Below, in pieces: positions 8,535-16,810 of a DNA stretch of 42,944 nucleotides. Made by a program: the position numbers and the translations under genes. The first letter of the stretch is position 1. The number at the start of each line of letters is the position of its first letter. A model generated the notes under the pieces. It was not told where the DNA came from. It made no database searches and worked only from the letters and a program-made list of their open reading frames with translations. Source of the stretch: Pseudoduganella aquatica (GTDB taxonomy: Bacteria > Pseudomonadota > Gammaproteobacteria > Burkholderiales > Burkholderiaceae_D); the NCBI RefSeq assembly GCF_009857595.1, contig NZ_WWCU01000046.1, positions 1 through 42,944 on the forward strand, in the 5' to 3' direction.

Positions 8535-11500
8535 GTGTCCGCACGCATCCTTATCATAGAAGACAATCCGACCAATATGGAGCTGATGGTGTATCTGCTC
8601 AACGCCTTCGGCTACACGCCGCTGATTGCGCATGACGGCGAGGAGGGCGTGGCCACCGCGCGGCGCGAGCTGCCCGATCTGATCATCTGCGACGTGCACC
8701 TGCCCAAGCTGGACGGCTACGGCGTGGTGGCCCAGCTCAAGCAGGATCCTGCGCTGCGGCCCATTCCGGCGCTGGCCGTGACCGCGCTGGCCATGGTGGG
8801 CGACCGCGAGCGCCTGCTGGCGGCCGGCTTCGACGGCTATATCGGCAAGCCCATCGAGCCGGACACCTTCGTGGCGCAAATCGAGTCTTTCTTGCCGGGG
8901 GAGATGTCGCCCCCGGTTAAAAACGACATCGCCACCATCCTCATCGTGGACGACCACGTGCTCAACCGCGAGTTCCTGATGACGCTGCTGGGCTACGGCG
9001 GCCACCGCCTGCTGGAGGCCTCCAACGGCGCCGAGGGCCTGAAGATGGTCAGCGCCGAACGGCCCGACCTGGTCATCTCCGACATCCTGATGCCGAATAT
9101 GGACGGCTACGAGTTCGTCACCCGCATGCACAGCAATCCGGACACGGCGCATGTGCCCATCATCTTCTACACCGCCACCTACCGCGAGCGCGAGGCGATG
9201 GCGGTGGCCGAGGCCTGCGGCGTGCGCTGGGTGCTGCCCAAGCCGTCCGACCCGGACGTGATATTGCGCACCGTGCGCGAGGCGCTGGGCGTGCTGCCGG
9301 ACGGCGAGGACGACGTGCCGCAGTTCTCGCCCGAGCCGCCCAGCGGCGGGCGCTATCTCGGCATCGACAACAAGGTGGCCGAGTATCTGGGCGAGCTGGA
9401 GTCGAGCAGCGCGCTGCTGTCGCAGATCGCCAGCAACGGCGAGTCGCCGCACGCCAGCGCCGAGCCGCTGACGTCGATGACCGAGCGCCTGTCGCGCTCC
9501 CTGTCCAGCCTGCAGGCGGTGAGCCTGCGCCTGACCGCGCTGATCGAGCTGGGCATAGAGCTGGGGGCCGAGCGCGACCCGCAGGCGCTGATCGAAGTGG
9601 GCTGCCGCGTGGCGCAGAATATCTGCGTATCGAAGTACGCCTGCATCGGCGTGCTGGAAGCGGGCGCGCAGGAGCTGAGCCATTTCGCCGCCTGCGGCGT
9701 GGGCCAGCAGGCGCGCCTGATCGCCTCCACGCCGCGCGCCGGCGTGCTGGGCGGGCTGCTGGAGCAGCGCCAGCCGGTGCGCATCGACGCGCTGGCCGGC
9801 GACCCGGCCGCCATCGGCCTGCCGCCCAGCCATCCGCCGGTGCACTCCTTCCTCGGCGTGCCGATCGCCTCGCGCGAACGCATCCACGGCTGGCTCTACC
9901 TGGTGGACAAGCTGGGCGCGGACAGCTTCAGCGAAGTGGACGAGCGCGTGGCCGCCACGGTGGCGGCGCAGATTTCGGTGGCTTATGAAAACCTGCTGCT
10001 GTACGACCAGATCCGGCGCCACCACGCCCAGCTGCAGCTGGACATGAACGCCCGCATCCGCCTGGACGAGGACCTGCGCCGCTTCCGCCTGGCCATGGAC
10101 GCCACCGCCGACGCCATCTTCCTGGTGGACCGCGCCGGCATGTGCTTTGTGGACGTGAACGCGACCGCCTGCCGCATGCTGGGCTATTTGCGCGAGGACT
10201 TCCTCAAGGTAGGTCCGAACAAGTCGGTGGACGGCGACCTGCGCCGCCTGGAGGACTTGTACGACAAGCTGCTGGCCGGCGACCAGAGCGGCGCCATGGC
10301 CGAGCTGCTGCTGCAGCGCAAGGACGGCTCGCCGCTGTCGGTGGAAGTGCAGCGCCGCACGCTGCGCTCGGGCCAGAGCTGGATCCTGGTGGCGGTGGCG
10401 CGCGACATCACCGAGCGCAAGGAAGCCGAGCAGCGCCTGCTCAAGCTGGCCCACTTCGACACCCTGACCGGCCTGCCCAACCGCAGCCAGTTCTACGACT
10501 CGCTGACGCACTCGCTGCACCAGGCGGCCGAGCACAAATGGGCGCTGGCGGTGCTGTTCCTGGACATGGACCGCTTCAAGAACATCAACGACACGCTGGG
10601 CCACACCATAGGCGACGAGCTGCTGCGCCAGTTCTCCAGCCGCCTGGTCGACTGCCTGCGCGTGCGCGACACCATAGGCCGTTTCGGCGGCGACGAATTC
10701 GCCGCCATCCTGATGCTGCCCGAGGGGGCGCAGAACGCCATCGCCGTGGTCGACAAGATCCGCGAATCGATGCGCAAGCCCTTCGACCTGAAGGGCCACG
10801 AGGTGACGGTGACGGCCAGCATCGGCATCTCCGTCTTCCCCGACGACGGCGCCGACGCCGATACGCTGATACAGTACGCCGACACCGCCATGTACCGCGC
10901 CAAGGCGGCCGGGCGCGACGCCTTCCGCTTCTTCACGGCGGAGATGAACGCGCAGTCGCTGGCGCGGCTGGACCTGGAGAACGCGCTGCGGCGCGCCATC
11001 GACAACGACGAGTTCGTGCTGTACTACCAGCCCAAGATCGATATCGGCAGCGGCCGCGTGAGCGGCGCCGAGGCGCTGATACGCTGGAAGCGGCCCGGCC
11101 ACGGCATGGTGTCGCCGGCGCTGTTCATCCCCATCCTGGAGGAGACCGGGCTGATTGTGCGGGTGGGCACCTGGGTGCTGAACGAGGCCTGCCGCAAGAT
11201 CGCCGAATGGGGCAGGACCCGCATCGGCGCGGTGCACCTGTCGGTCAACGTGTCCGGCATCCAGTTCTTCGTGGGCGGGCTGGAGGAGGAGGTCATGCGC
11301 GCCATCAAGCAGCACGATATCGCGCCCGAACTGCTGGAGCTGGAGCTGACGGAAAGTTCGCTGATGTCGAACGCCGAGGAAACCATCACGGTGCTGCAGA
11401 ACCTGAAGAAGCTCGGCATCCAGATTTCCATCGACGATTTCGGCACCGGCTATTCCTCGCTGGCCTACCTGAAGCGCTTCCCGATCGACAAGCTGAAAAT

Positions 11501-12167
11501 CGATATCGCCTTCGTGCGCGAAGTGACCAGCAATCCGGACGACGCGGCCATAGTGCTGGCCATTATCAACATGGCGCACAGCCTGAAGCTGCAGGTGATC
11601 GCCGAGGGCGTGGAGCGCGACGCGCAGCTGGCCTATCTGCGCCGCCACAATTGCGACGAGATGCAGGGCTATTACTTCAGCCGCCCGCTGCCGGAGGACG
11701 AGTTCGAGGCCATGATGAGGGAAGGCAAATACCTGCAGGCGCCGGTGGACGAGGTCCAGGCCGACCAGCAGACCTTGCTGATCGTCGACGACGACGCCTT
11801 CATGCTCGACGTGCTGAGCGACTTCCTGGCCCAGGACGGCTACCGCATCCTCACCGCGCAGACGGCGGCCGAGGGCTTCGACGTGCTGGCGCGGCACAAG
11901 GTGCAGGTGATCCTGTGCGACCAGTGCATGCCTTTGATGAGCGGCACCGAGTTCATGGAGCGGGTGAAAAACCTGGCGCCGGACACCTTCCGCATCATGC
12001 TGTCGGCCTATGCGGACCTCACGCCCATCATGGCCGCCATCAATCACGGCGCCATCGACCGCTTCTACACCAAGCCGTGGAAAGGCGCGGTGCTGCGCGA
12101 GAACATCAAGGAAGGCTTCCGCCTGCACAGCCAGGTGCACGGCGGGCCTTCGCAAGCGGCGGCGTAA
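8535..12167 (+). CDS. Multidomain c-di-GMP response regulator REC-REC-GAF-PAS-GGDEF-EAL-REC
   Basis: 1210 residues from a GTG start at 8535 with GGGAG at 8523-8527. Domain order: receiver 1 (about 3-118, phospho-Asp D53), receiver 2 (133-250, D183), GAF (about 350-490), PAS (512-628), GGDEF (632-798, intact GGDEF at 718-722 with an RVRD inhibitory-site motif just upstream), EAL (815-1060, EAL at 846-848) and receiver 3 (1079-1200, D1129). The EAL metal and catalytic motifs are kept: ELTES, DDFGTGYSS, KLKID, AEGVE and QGYYFSRP, so both diguanylate cyclase and phosphodiesterase activity are possible. It sits between a soluble kinase and two periplasmic binding proteins; its stop is four bases from the next start. 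Confidence 0.95.
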   Translation: MSARILIIEDNPTNMELMVYLLNAFGYTPLIAHDGEEGVATARRELPDLIICDVHLPKLDGYGVVAQLKQDPALRPIPALAVTALAMVGDRERLLAAGFDGYIGKPIEPDTFVAQIESFLPGEMSPPVKNDIATILIVDDHVLNREFLMTLLGYGGHRLLEASNGAEGLKMVSAERPDLVISDILMPNMDGYEFVTRMHSNPDTAHVPIIFYTATYREREAMAVAEACGVRWVLPKPSDPDVILRTVREALGVLPDGEDDVPQFSPEPPSGGRYLGIDNKVAEYLGELESSSALLSQIASNGESPHASAEPLTSMTERLSRSLSSLQAVSLRLTALIELGIELGAERDPQALIEVGCRVAQNICVSKYACIGVLEAGAQELSHFAACGVGQQARLIASTPRAGVLGGLLEQRQPVRIDALAGDPAAIGLPPSHPPVHSFLGVPIASRERIHGWLYLVDKLGADSFSEVDERVAATVAAQISVAYENLLLYDQIRRHHAQLQLDMNARIRLDEDLRRFRLAMDATADAIFLVDRAGMCFVDVNATACRMLGYLREDFLKVGPNKSVDGDLRRLEDLYDKLLAGDQSGAMAELLLQRKDGSPLSVEVQRRTLRSGQSWILVAVARDITERKEAEQRLLKLAHFDTLTGLPNRSQFYDSLTHSLHQAAEHKWALAVLFLDMDRFKNINDTLGHTIGDELLRQFSSRLVDCLRVRDTIGRFGGDEFAAILMLPEGAQNAIAVVDKIRESMRKPFDLKGHEVTVTASIGISVFPDDGADADTLIQYADTAMYRAKAAGRDAFRFFTAEMNAQSLARLDLENALRRAIDNDEFVLYYQPKIDIGSGRVSGAEALIRWKRPGHGMVSPALFIPILEETGLIVRVGTWVLNEACRKIAEWGRTRIGAVHLSVNVSGIQFFVGGLEEEVMRAIKQHDIAPELLELELTESSLMSNAEETITVLQNLKKLGIQISIDDFGTGYSSLAYLKRFPIDKLKIDIAFVREVTSNPDDAAIVLAIINMAHSLKLQVIAEGVERDAQLAYLRRHNCDEMQGYYFSRPLPEDEFEAMMREGKYLQAPVDEVQADQQTLLIVDDDAFMLDVLSDFLAQDGYRILTAQTAAEGFDVLARHKVQVILCDQCMPLMSGTEFMERVKNLAPDTFRIMLSAYADLTPIMAAINHGAIDRFYTKPWKGAVLRENIKEGFRLHSQVHGGPSQAAA

Positions 12168-12171
12168 GCCG

Positions 12172-12984
12172 GTGTGCGCGCAGCGCCTTTCGCGCAGGAC
12201 GGCGCTGCGGGCGCTGCCGCTGGTACTGTGCCTGGTGCTGCTGGCCGCCGGCGCGGCCAGGGCGCAGGAAGCGCCGCTGCGCATCTACGGCATGGAGAGC
12301 AAGCCGGTCAGCTTCATGGGCGCGTCCGGCCCCTCCGGTATCGTGGTGGAGGTCGCGCAGCACATCCAGCAGCGGCTGGGACGCCGCGATCCGATAGAAA
12401 TCGTACCCTGGGCGCGCGCCAACACGGTGGCCATGAACCAGCCCAATGTCCTGCTGCTGTCCATCATCCGCACGCCGGAGCGCGAACGGCGCCTTACTTT
12501 TGTCGGCCCGATTTTTGTCGGCTATATCTCGGTCTTCACCCGCAAGGGCGAGGCGGCCAGGATAGCCGCCATGGGCGACGGCATCTACCAGCTGCGCGGC
12601 GGCGCCCGGCGCGGCAGCGTGTTTGTGGAGCGCGCGCGCGGCATGGGCTACACCGTGACCGATGAACCCGTGAGTTCGGAGCTGGCCGCGCGCATGCTGA
12701 TGAGCCGCCGTTTCGACCTGTGGTTCGACGGCGAGGAAATCATCGGCCATGCGCTGGAACAGGCGGGCTACACGCGGGCCGACGTGGAACTGGTTCGCCA
12801 GCTCAGCATGGACGATGTGAATTTCGCCTTTTCCGCCGGCACCGCGCCCGCCACCGTGCAGGCCTGGGACGCTGCGTTGCGCGAGATGAAGCGCGACGGC
12901 AGCTTCCAGAAGATCCACCGCAAATGGCTGCCGCACTATCCGCTGCCGGCCGACGCCCGGGGCGGCGAACTCAAACATCCCTGA
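12172..12984 (+). CDS. Periplasmic solute-binding protein, SBP_bac_3-like, copy 1
   Basis: 270 residues from GTG 12172, four bases after the c-di-GMP protein stops, so almost certainly co-transcribed. An N-terminal signal peptide ends near AARA/QE (about residue 31). The mature protein is like family-3 extracellular solute-binding proteins (amino-acid binding type): IYGMESKPVSF, VPWARAN, RTPERERR, FVGPIF and a C-terminal MKRDGSFQKIHRKWLPHYP. No permease or ATPase gene is nearby. The next gene is a paralogue with the same motifs. It may act as a ligand sensor or scavenger feeding the signalling genes; ligand unknown. The GTG start is inferred from spacing; an extended start inside the previous gene would remove the signal peptide. 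Confidence 0.88.
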   Translation: MCAQRLSRRTALRALPLVLCLVLLAAGAARAQEAPLRIYGMESKPVSFMGASGPSGIVVEVAQHIQQRLGRRDPIEIVPWARANTVAMNQPNVLLLSIIRTPERERRLTFVGPIFVGYISVFTRKGEAARIAAMGDGIYQLRGGARRGSVFVERARGMGYTVTDEPVSSELAARMLMSRRFDLWFDGEEIIGHALEQAGYTRADVELVRQLSMDDVNFAFSAGTAPATVQAWDAALREMKRDGSFQKIHRKWLPHYPLPADARGGELKHP

Positions 12985-13033
12985 ACGGAAAGAGTAATAT
13001 TGCGGCTAGGGCGATCACTCTACTGGCGGGAAT

Positions 13034-13837
13034 ATGCATGCATCGGGAAGACTATCGCGGTTACTGATTATGCTGGCGCTGACGGCCGGCGCGGCCCGCG
13101 CTGCGGACCACGAACCCGCGCTGGTCATCTACGGCATGGAGAGCAAACCTATCTGCTTTACCGAGAACGGCAAGCCGGCCGGCTTTGCCGTTGAACTTGC
13201 CCAGCAGGTGACATACCGTTTGAACCGGCACGACGACATCAAGGTGGTGCCCTGGGCACGCGCCAGCGCCATGGCGCTGGCGGCCCCGAATGTGATGGCG
13301 CTGACCATGGTGCGCACGCCCGAGCGCGAGCTCACGATGCGCTTTGTCGGCCCCATTTTCAATTCCTATATCGCCATTTTCGCCAGCAAGTCCCAGGCGC
13401 CGCAACTGCGCGCGCAGGGCAGGGGGGCCTGGCTGGCGCTGCGCGGCGCCGCCCGGCGCGGCAGCGCTTTTATCGCCATCGCGCAGCGTCATGGCTACCG
13501 CATCACGGACGAGACCAACGGCTCCGAATCGGCAGCGCGCATGCTGGTGCAGGGAAGGTTCGACCTGTGGTTCGAGGGAGAGGAAATCGCCATGGAGGCC
13601 GCCCGGGCGGCGGGCCTGCGCGATGGCGAGGTGGAACTGCTGCAGCGCCTGGAAACGCAGGAAGTGAATTTTGCCTTTTCCAGGGCCACGCCGGTGGCCA
13701 CGGTGCAGGCCTGGGAGGCCGCGCTGCGCGACATGAAGCGCGACGGCACCTTCCAGAAGCTGCACCGCAAGTGGCTGCCCGGCTACCCGCTGCCGGGCGA
13801 GGCCAAGGCCGGCGTGCCGGCCAAGGCGGGCCACTAG
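13034..13837 (+). CDS. Periplasmic solute-binding protein, SBP_bac_3-like, copy 2
   Basis: 267 residues from ATG 13034, 49 bases after copy 1. Signal peptide of about 23 residues ending AARA/AD. It shares with copy 1 the blocks IYGMESKP, VPWARA, RTPERE, FVGPIF, RFDLWF(D/E)GEEI, VNFAFS and MKRDG(S/T)FQK(I/L)HRKWLP, so the two arose by tandem duplication. Copy 2 has a Cys in place of Ser after the first block (SKPICF versus SKPVSF). As with copy 1, no transporter partner is present. Its TAG ends one base before the convergent acyl-CoA reductase stop. Confidence 0.9.
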   Translation: MHASGRLSRLLIMLALTAGAARAADHEPALVIYGMESKPICFTENGKPAGFAVELAQQVTYRLNRHDDIKVVPWARASAMALAAPNVMALTMVRTPERELTMRFVGPIFNSYIAIFASKSQAPQLRAQGRGAWLALRGAARRGSAFIAIAQRHGYRITDETNGSESAARMLVQGRFDLWFEGEEIAMEAARAAGLRDGEVELLQRLETQEVNFAFSRATPVATVQAWEAALRDMKRDGTFQKLHRKWLPGYPLPGEAKAGVPAKAGH

Positions 13838-13838
13838 C

Positions 13839-15824
13839 TTAGAAGTGCACGCCCCGCAGAAGCTGCTGCATGGCGATCTGCTCGGACGACATCTGCGGCG
13901 CCTTCTTGCCTTCGCCTTTGGCCGCGTCCGAATCCGGGAACATGCGGAAGCTGGTGTTCAGCACGATCTGCGCCACGCGCGGCATGATGGCGTGCAGCAC
14001 CTGGCCGAAGATGCCCACGCGGGTGGCGATGCGCACCGGCTTGTACACGATGGCGTTGGCGACCAGGTCGGCCGCTTCCTCCGGCGACAGGGTCGGCACG
14101 TTCTGGTAGATCTTGGTCGGCGCAATCATCGGCGTGCGCACCAGCGGCATATTGATGGTGGTGAACTTGATGCCCAGATCCTGCAGCTCCGACGAGGCGC
14201 AGCGCGTCCACGCGTCCAGCGCCGCTTTCGAGGCCACATAGGCCGAGAAGCGCGGCGCATTGGTCAGCACGCCGATGGACGAGATGTTGATGACGTGGCC
14301 GCGCTTCTTGGCCGTCATCGACGGCAGCAGCGCCATGGTCAGGCGCAGCGCGCCGAAGTAGTTCAGCTGCATGGTGCGCTCGAAGTCGTGGAAGCGGTCG
14401 TAGCTCGCTTCGATCGCGCGGCGGATGGAGCGGCCGGCGTTATTCACCAGCACGTCCACGCCGCCGTGGTTGGCGATCAGCACCTGGGCGAAGCGGTCGC
14501 AATCGGCCATGTCCGACAGGTCGGCAGGGTAGGTGATCAGCTCGAAGCCGCGCGCTTCCACTTCCTTCTTCGCTTCCAGCAGCTTGTCCTCGTCGCGGCC
14601 GCAGATGATGGTGATGGCGCCCGCTTCGGCCAGCTTGTGCGCCGCCGCCAGGCCGATGCCGGACGAGCCGCCCGTCACCAGCACCACCTTGCCGGCCACC
14701 TGGCCGCGCAGCGTGTGGTCGATGAACAGGTCCGGATCCAGGTTGCGCTCCCAGTAGTCCCACACCGGCGCGGCGTATTTTTCCAGCGGCGGGCAGGCGA
14801 TGCCGGTGCCCTTCAGCGCTTGCGCGGTGTCGCGGTTGTCGAAGCGGGTAGGGTAGTTCACGAAGGTCATCAGGTCCGGGGGCAGGCCCAGGTCCTTCAT
14901 CACGGCGTCGCGCACGCGGCGCACCGGCGACAGCGCGAACACGCCTTTCTTGATCGACTTCGGAATGAATCCGAACAGCGCGGCGTTGATGCGGATGCTC
15001 ATCGTCGGCGCGTGCGCGGCGCGGCAGAAGGTGTTCAGCACTTCGCCCACGCGCATAGGCTCGGGGTCGGTCAGGTGGAAGGCACGGCCGTCCAGCTTGG
15101 GCAGGTGGGAAATGTGGTCCATGGCGTTGACCACGTAGTCCACCGGCACGATGTTGATGCGGCCGCCTTCGATGCCGATGGTGGGCATCCACGGCGGCAG
15201 CAGCTGGCGGATGCGCTGTATCAGCTTGAAGAAGTAATAGGGGCCGTCGATCTTGTCCATTTCGCCGGTCTTGGAATCGCCCACCACCAGGCCGGGGCGG
15301 TACACCCGCCACGCGCCCTTGGTTTCATTGCGGACGATTTTCTCGGATTCGTGTTTGGTGGCGAAATAGGGATGGTCGAGATTCTCTGCTTCGTCGAACA
15401 TGTCTTCGCGGAAGATACCTTCGAACATGCCGGCGGCGGCAATCGAGCTCACATGGTGCAGCGTGCCGGCCTGGATGGCGTTGGCGAAATCGACGGTATT
15501 GCGCGTGCCTTCCACATTCACCGCGATCTGTTCCCCGGCGTCCGCCAGCATGTCGTAGACGGCGGCCAGGTGATAGAAATGGTCGATGGTTTTGGCTAGC
15601 TTCTTGATATCGTCCTTGGAGACGCCGAGCTTGGCGCTGCGCAGGTCGCCGAATACCGGAATGGCGCGGGCTTTGGTGGTGCCCCAATATTCATACAGGC
15701 CGGCCAGCTTGTCGCGGCTGCTTTCGCGCATCAGGAAATAGACGACGCTGCCTTTGCGCGCCAGCAGTTTTTTCACGAGGCGCTTGCCGATAAAACCGGT
15801 GGCTCCGGTAACAAAATATTGCAT
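13839..15824 (-). CDS. Fatty acyl-CoA reductase (alcohol-forming), two-domain SDR fusion
   Basis: 661 residues, the same length and layout as the Marinobacter Maqu_2507-type enzymes that reduce fatty acyl-CoA or acyl-ACP to fatty alcohol using NADPH. Domain 1 (about 1-365) is an extended SDR with TGATGFIGKRL, FYHLAAVYDM and the YFATK catalytic motif. Domain 2 (about 378-661) is a classic SDR with VTGGSSGIGLAAA, NNAG and YVASKAALD. The ATG at 15824 is preceded by AGGAGA at good spacing; a TTG directly before it is not needed. Product role: fatty alcohol or wax-ester formation. A wax-ester synthase is not seen in the window. Annotators often label such genes only 'SDR family oxidoreductase'. 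Confidence 0.88.
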   Translation of the reverse strand: MQYFVTGATGFIGKRLVKKLLARKGSVVYFLMRESSRDKLAGLYEYWGTTKARAIPVFGDLRSAKLGVSKDDIKKLAKTIDHFYHLAAVYDMLADAGEQIAVNVEGTRNTVDFANAIQAGTLHHVSSIAAAGMFEGIFREDMFDEAENLDHPYFATKHESEKIVRNETKGAWRVYRPGLVVGDSKTGEMDKIDGPYYFFKLIQRIRQLLPPWMPTIGIEGGRINIVPVDYVVNAMDHISHLPKLDGRAFHLTDPEPMRVGEVLNTFCRAAHAPTMSIRINAALFGFIPKSIKKGVFALSPVRRVRDAVMKDLGLPPDLMTFVNYPTRFDNRDTAQALKGTGIACPPLEKYAAPVWDYWERNLDPDLFIDHTLRGQVAGKVVLVTGGSSGIGLAAAHKLAEAGAITIICGRDEDKLLEAKKEVEARGFELITYPADLSDMADCDRFAQVLIANHGGVDVLVNNAGRSIRRAIEASYDRFHDFERTMQLNYFGALRLTMALLPSMTAKKRGHVINISSIGVLTNAPRFSAYVASKAALDAWTRCASSELQDLGIKFTTINMPLVRTPMIAPTKIYQNVPTLSPEEAADLVANAIVYKPVRIATRVGIFGQVLHAIMPRVAQIVLNTSFRMFPDSDAAKGEGKKAPQMSSEQIAMQQLLRGVHF

Positions 15825-16017
15825 CAAGTCTCTCCTTTATTCTTAGGTATTTGCTGCGGACAATCATTACAGGATGGGCAACAAATGGCAAGCGCTGTTG
15901 CATAGTTGATTAGAACCGGCGCTCTACCCCATTAGAAGCCCATCTCTAGAAATGGGGCCTAGAATGATTTCATCAAAAGTAACGATCCAACCCAACGAAG
16001 TCCCACTGGAGCCCACT

Positions 16018-16725
16018 ATGGTAAAGAAATTGAAATCCCTGGCGAACGCCGACGACAAGCAATTGGCCAGCGCAGTGCGCAATTCGGCCCAGCAAATCTG
16101 GCAAGCCGGCCTGGGCGCTTTTGCCAAGGCACAGGAAGAAGGCGGCCGCGTGTTCGCCAAGCTGGTCAAAGAAGGCAATGCGCTGCAGCAGCGCACCCGC
16201 GACCTGGCGGAAGACAAAGTATCGGAAGTGCGTGAAACGGTGTCCGGCGTGGGCAAGCAAGCCGCCGGTTCGTGGGACAAGCTGGAGCAGGTGTTCGAAG
16301 ACCGCGTGTCGCGCGCCCTGGGCACCATCGGCGTGCCGACCCAGAAGGACGTGCAGGAACTGAACGCCCGCGTTGAGGCGCTGACCAAGGCCGTGGAAGC
16401 ACTGACCGGCAAGAAGCTGGCCCCGGCCAAGGCCGCGCCGAAAGCCGCTGCAAAAACCGCCGCTAAACCAGCAACCAAGCCAGCAGCCAAGCCAGCCGCC
16501 AAGGCCGCGCCGAAAGCCGCCAAGCCAGCCGCTAAAGCCGCCAAGCCTGCAGCAAAAACCGCTGCCAAGCCAGCCGCCAAGGCCGCCAAAGCCGCAGCCA
16601 AGCCTGCTGCCAAAGCCGCCAAGCCGGCAGTGAAGGCCGCTCCAAAAGCCAAGGCTGCCCCCAAGGCCCCGGCGATTGCCTTCCCAACCGCTGAATCGGT
16701 AAGCGCCGCCAATAAAGCCGCTTAA
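16018..16725 (+). CDS. Phasin / PHA granule-associated protein, PhaF/PhaI type
   Basis: 235 residues. Residues 1-130 form the phasin domain that coats polyhydroxyalkanoate granules: VRNSAQQIWQAGLGAFAKAQ and GRVFAKLVKEG, followed by a long amphipathic helix and a heptad segment (VQELNARVEALTKAVEAL). From about residue 133 to 222 the chain is a low-complexity Ala/Lys/Pro tail of AAKPAAK-type units, like the histone H1-like, nucleoid-binding tail of Pseudomonas PhaF. ATG 16018 is preferred because GGAG at 16008-16011 sits six bases before it and MVKKLK matches family starts; an ATG at 15964 is in frame. Followed by a structured RNA hairpin and a patatin gene. Confidence 0.9.
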   Translation: MVKKLKSLANADDKQLASAVRNSAQQIWQAGLGAFAKAQEEGGRVFAKLVKEGNALQQRTRDLAEDKVSEVRETVSGVGKQAAGSWDKLEQVFEDRVSRALGTIGVPTQKDVQELNARVEALTKAVEALTGKKLAPAKAAPKAAAKTAAKPATKPAAKPAAKAAPKAAKPAAKAAKPAAKTAAKPAAKAAKAAAKPAAKAAKPAVKAAPKAKAAPKAPAIAFPTAESVSAANKAA

Positions 16726-16743
16726 GCAAGCCGGCTGTAACAG

Positions 16744-16793
16744 TTCCCTCGGTCCTCCTCCCCCGGTCCGTTCGCGGACCGGGTCCGAGGGAA
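16744..16793 (+). other. Two-tier RNA hairpin with UUCG tetraloop between phasin and patatin genes
   Basis: Outer 9-bp stem TTCCCTCGG (16744-16752) / CCGAGGGAA (16785-16793) encloses a perfect inner 9-bp stem CCCGGTCCG (16762-16770) / CGGACCGGG (16775-16783) capped by TTCG. A pyrimidine-rich asymmetric internal loop (16753-16761) separates the stems. There is no T-run after it, so a mRNA stabiliser or weak terminator is likelier than a standard intrinsic terminator. Confidence 0.75.
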
Positions 16794-16810
16794 AGCTGCA
16801 ATGAAAGTCT

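Noticed and set aside
8517..12284. 1255-codon open frame on the minus strand
   Set aside because: It mirrors the c-di-GMP protein; the plus strand has clear domains and motifs. The translation is His/Gln/Arg/Ala-rich without any fold signature, as expected from GC-rich codon bias.
15927..15957. Inverted repeat CCCCATT / AATGGGG before the phasin gene as an operator
   Set aside because: Arms of 7 bp with a 17-base loop and a competing inner pairing; too weak without binding data, though it lies where a PhaD-like regulator might act.
16430..16680. AAAGCC-type repeats in the phasin as a microsatellite or array
   Set aside because: They are irregular and in frame with an Ala/Lys/Pro tail known for PhaF-type phasins.
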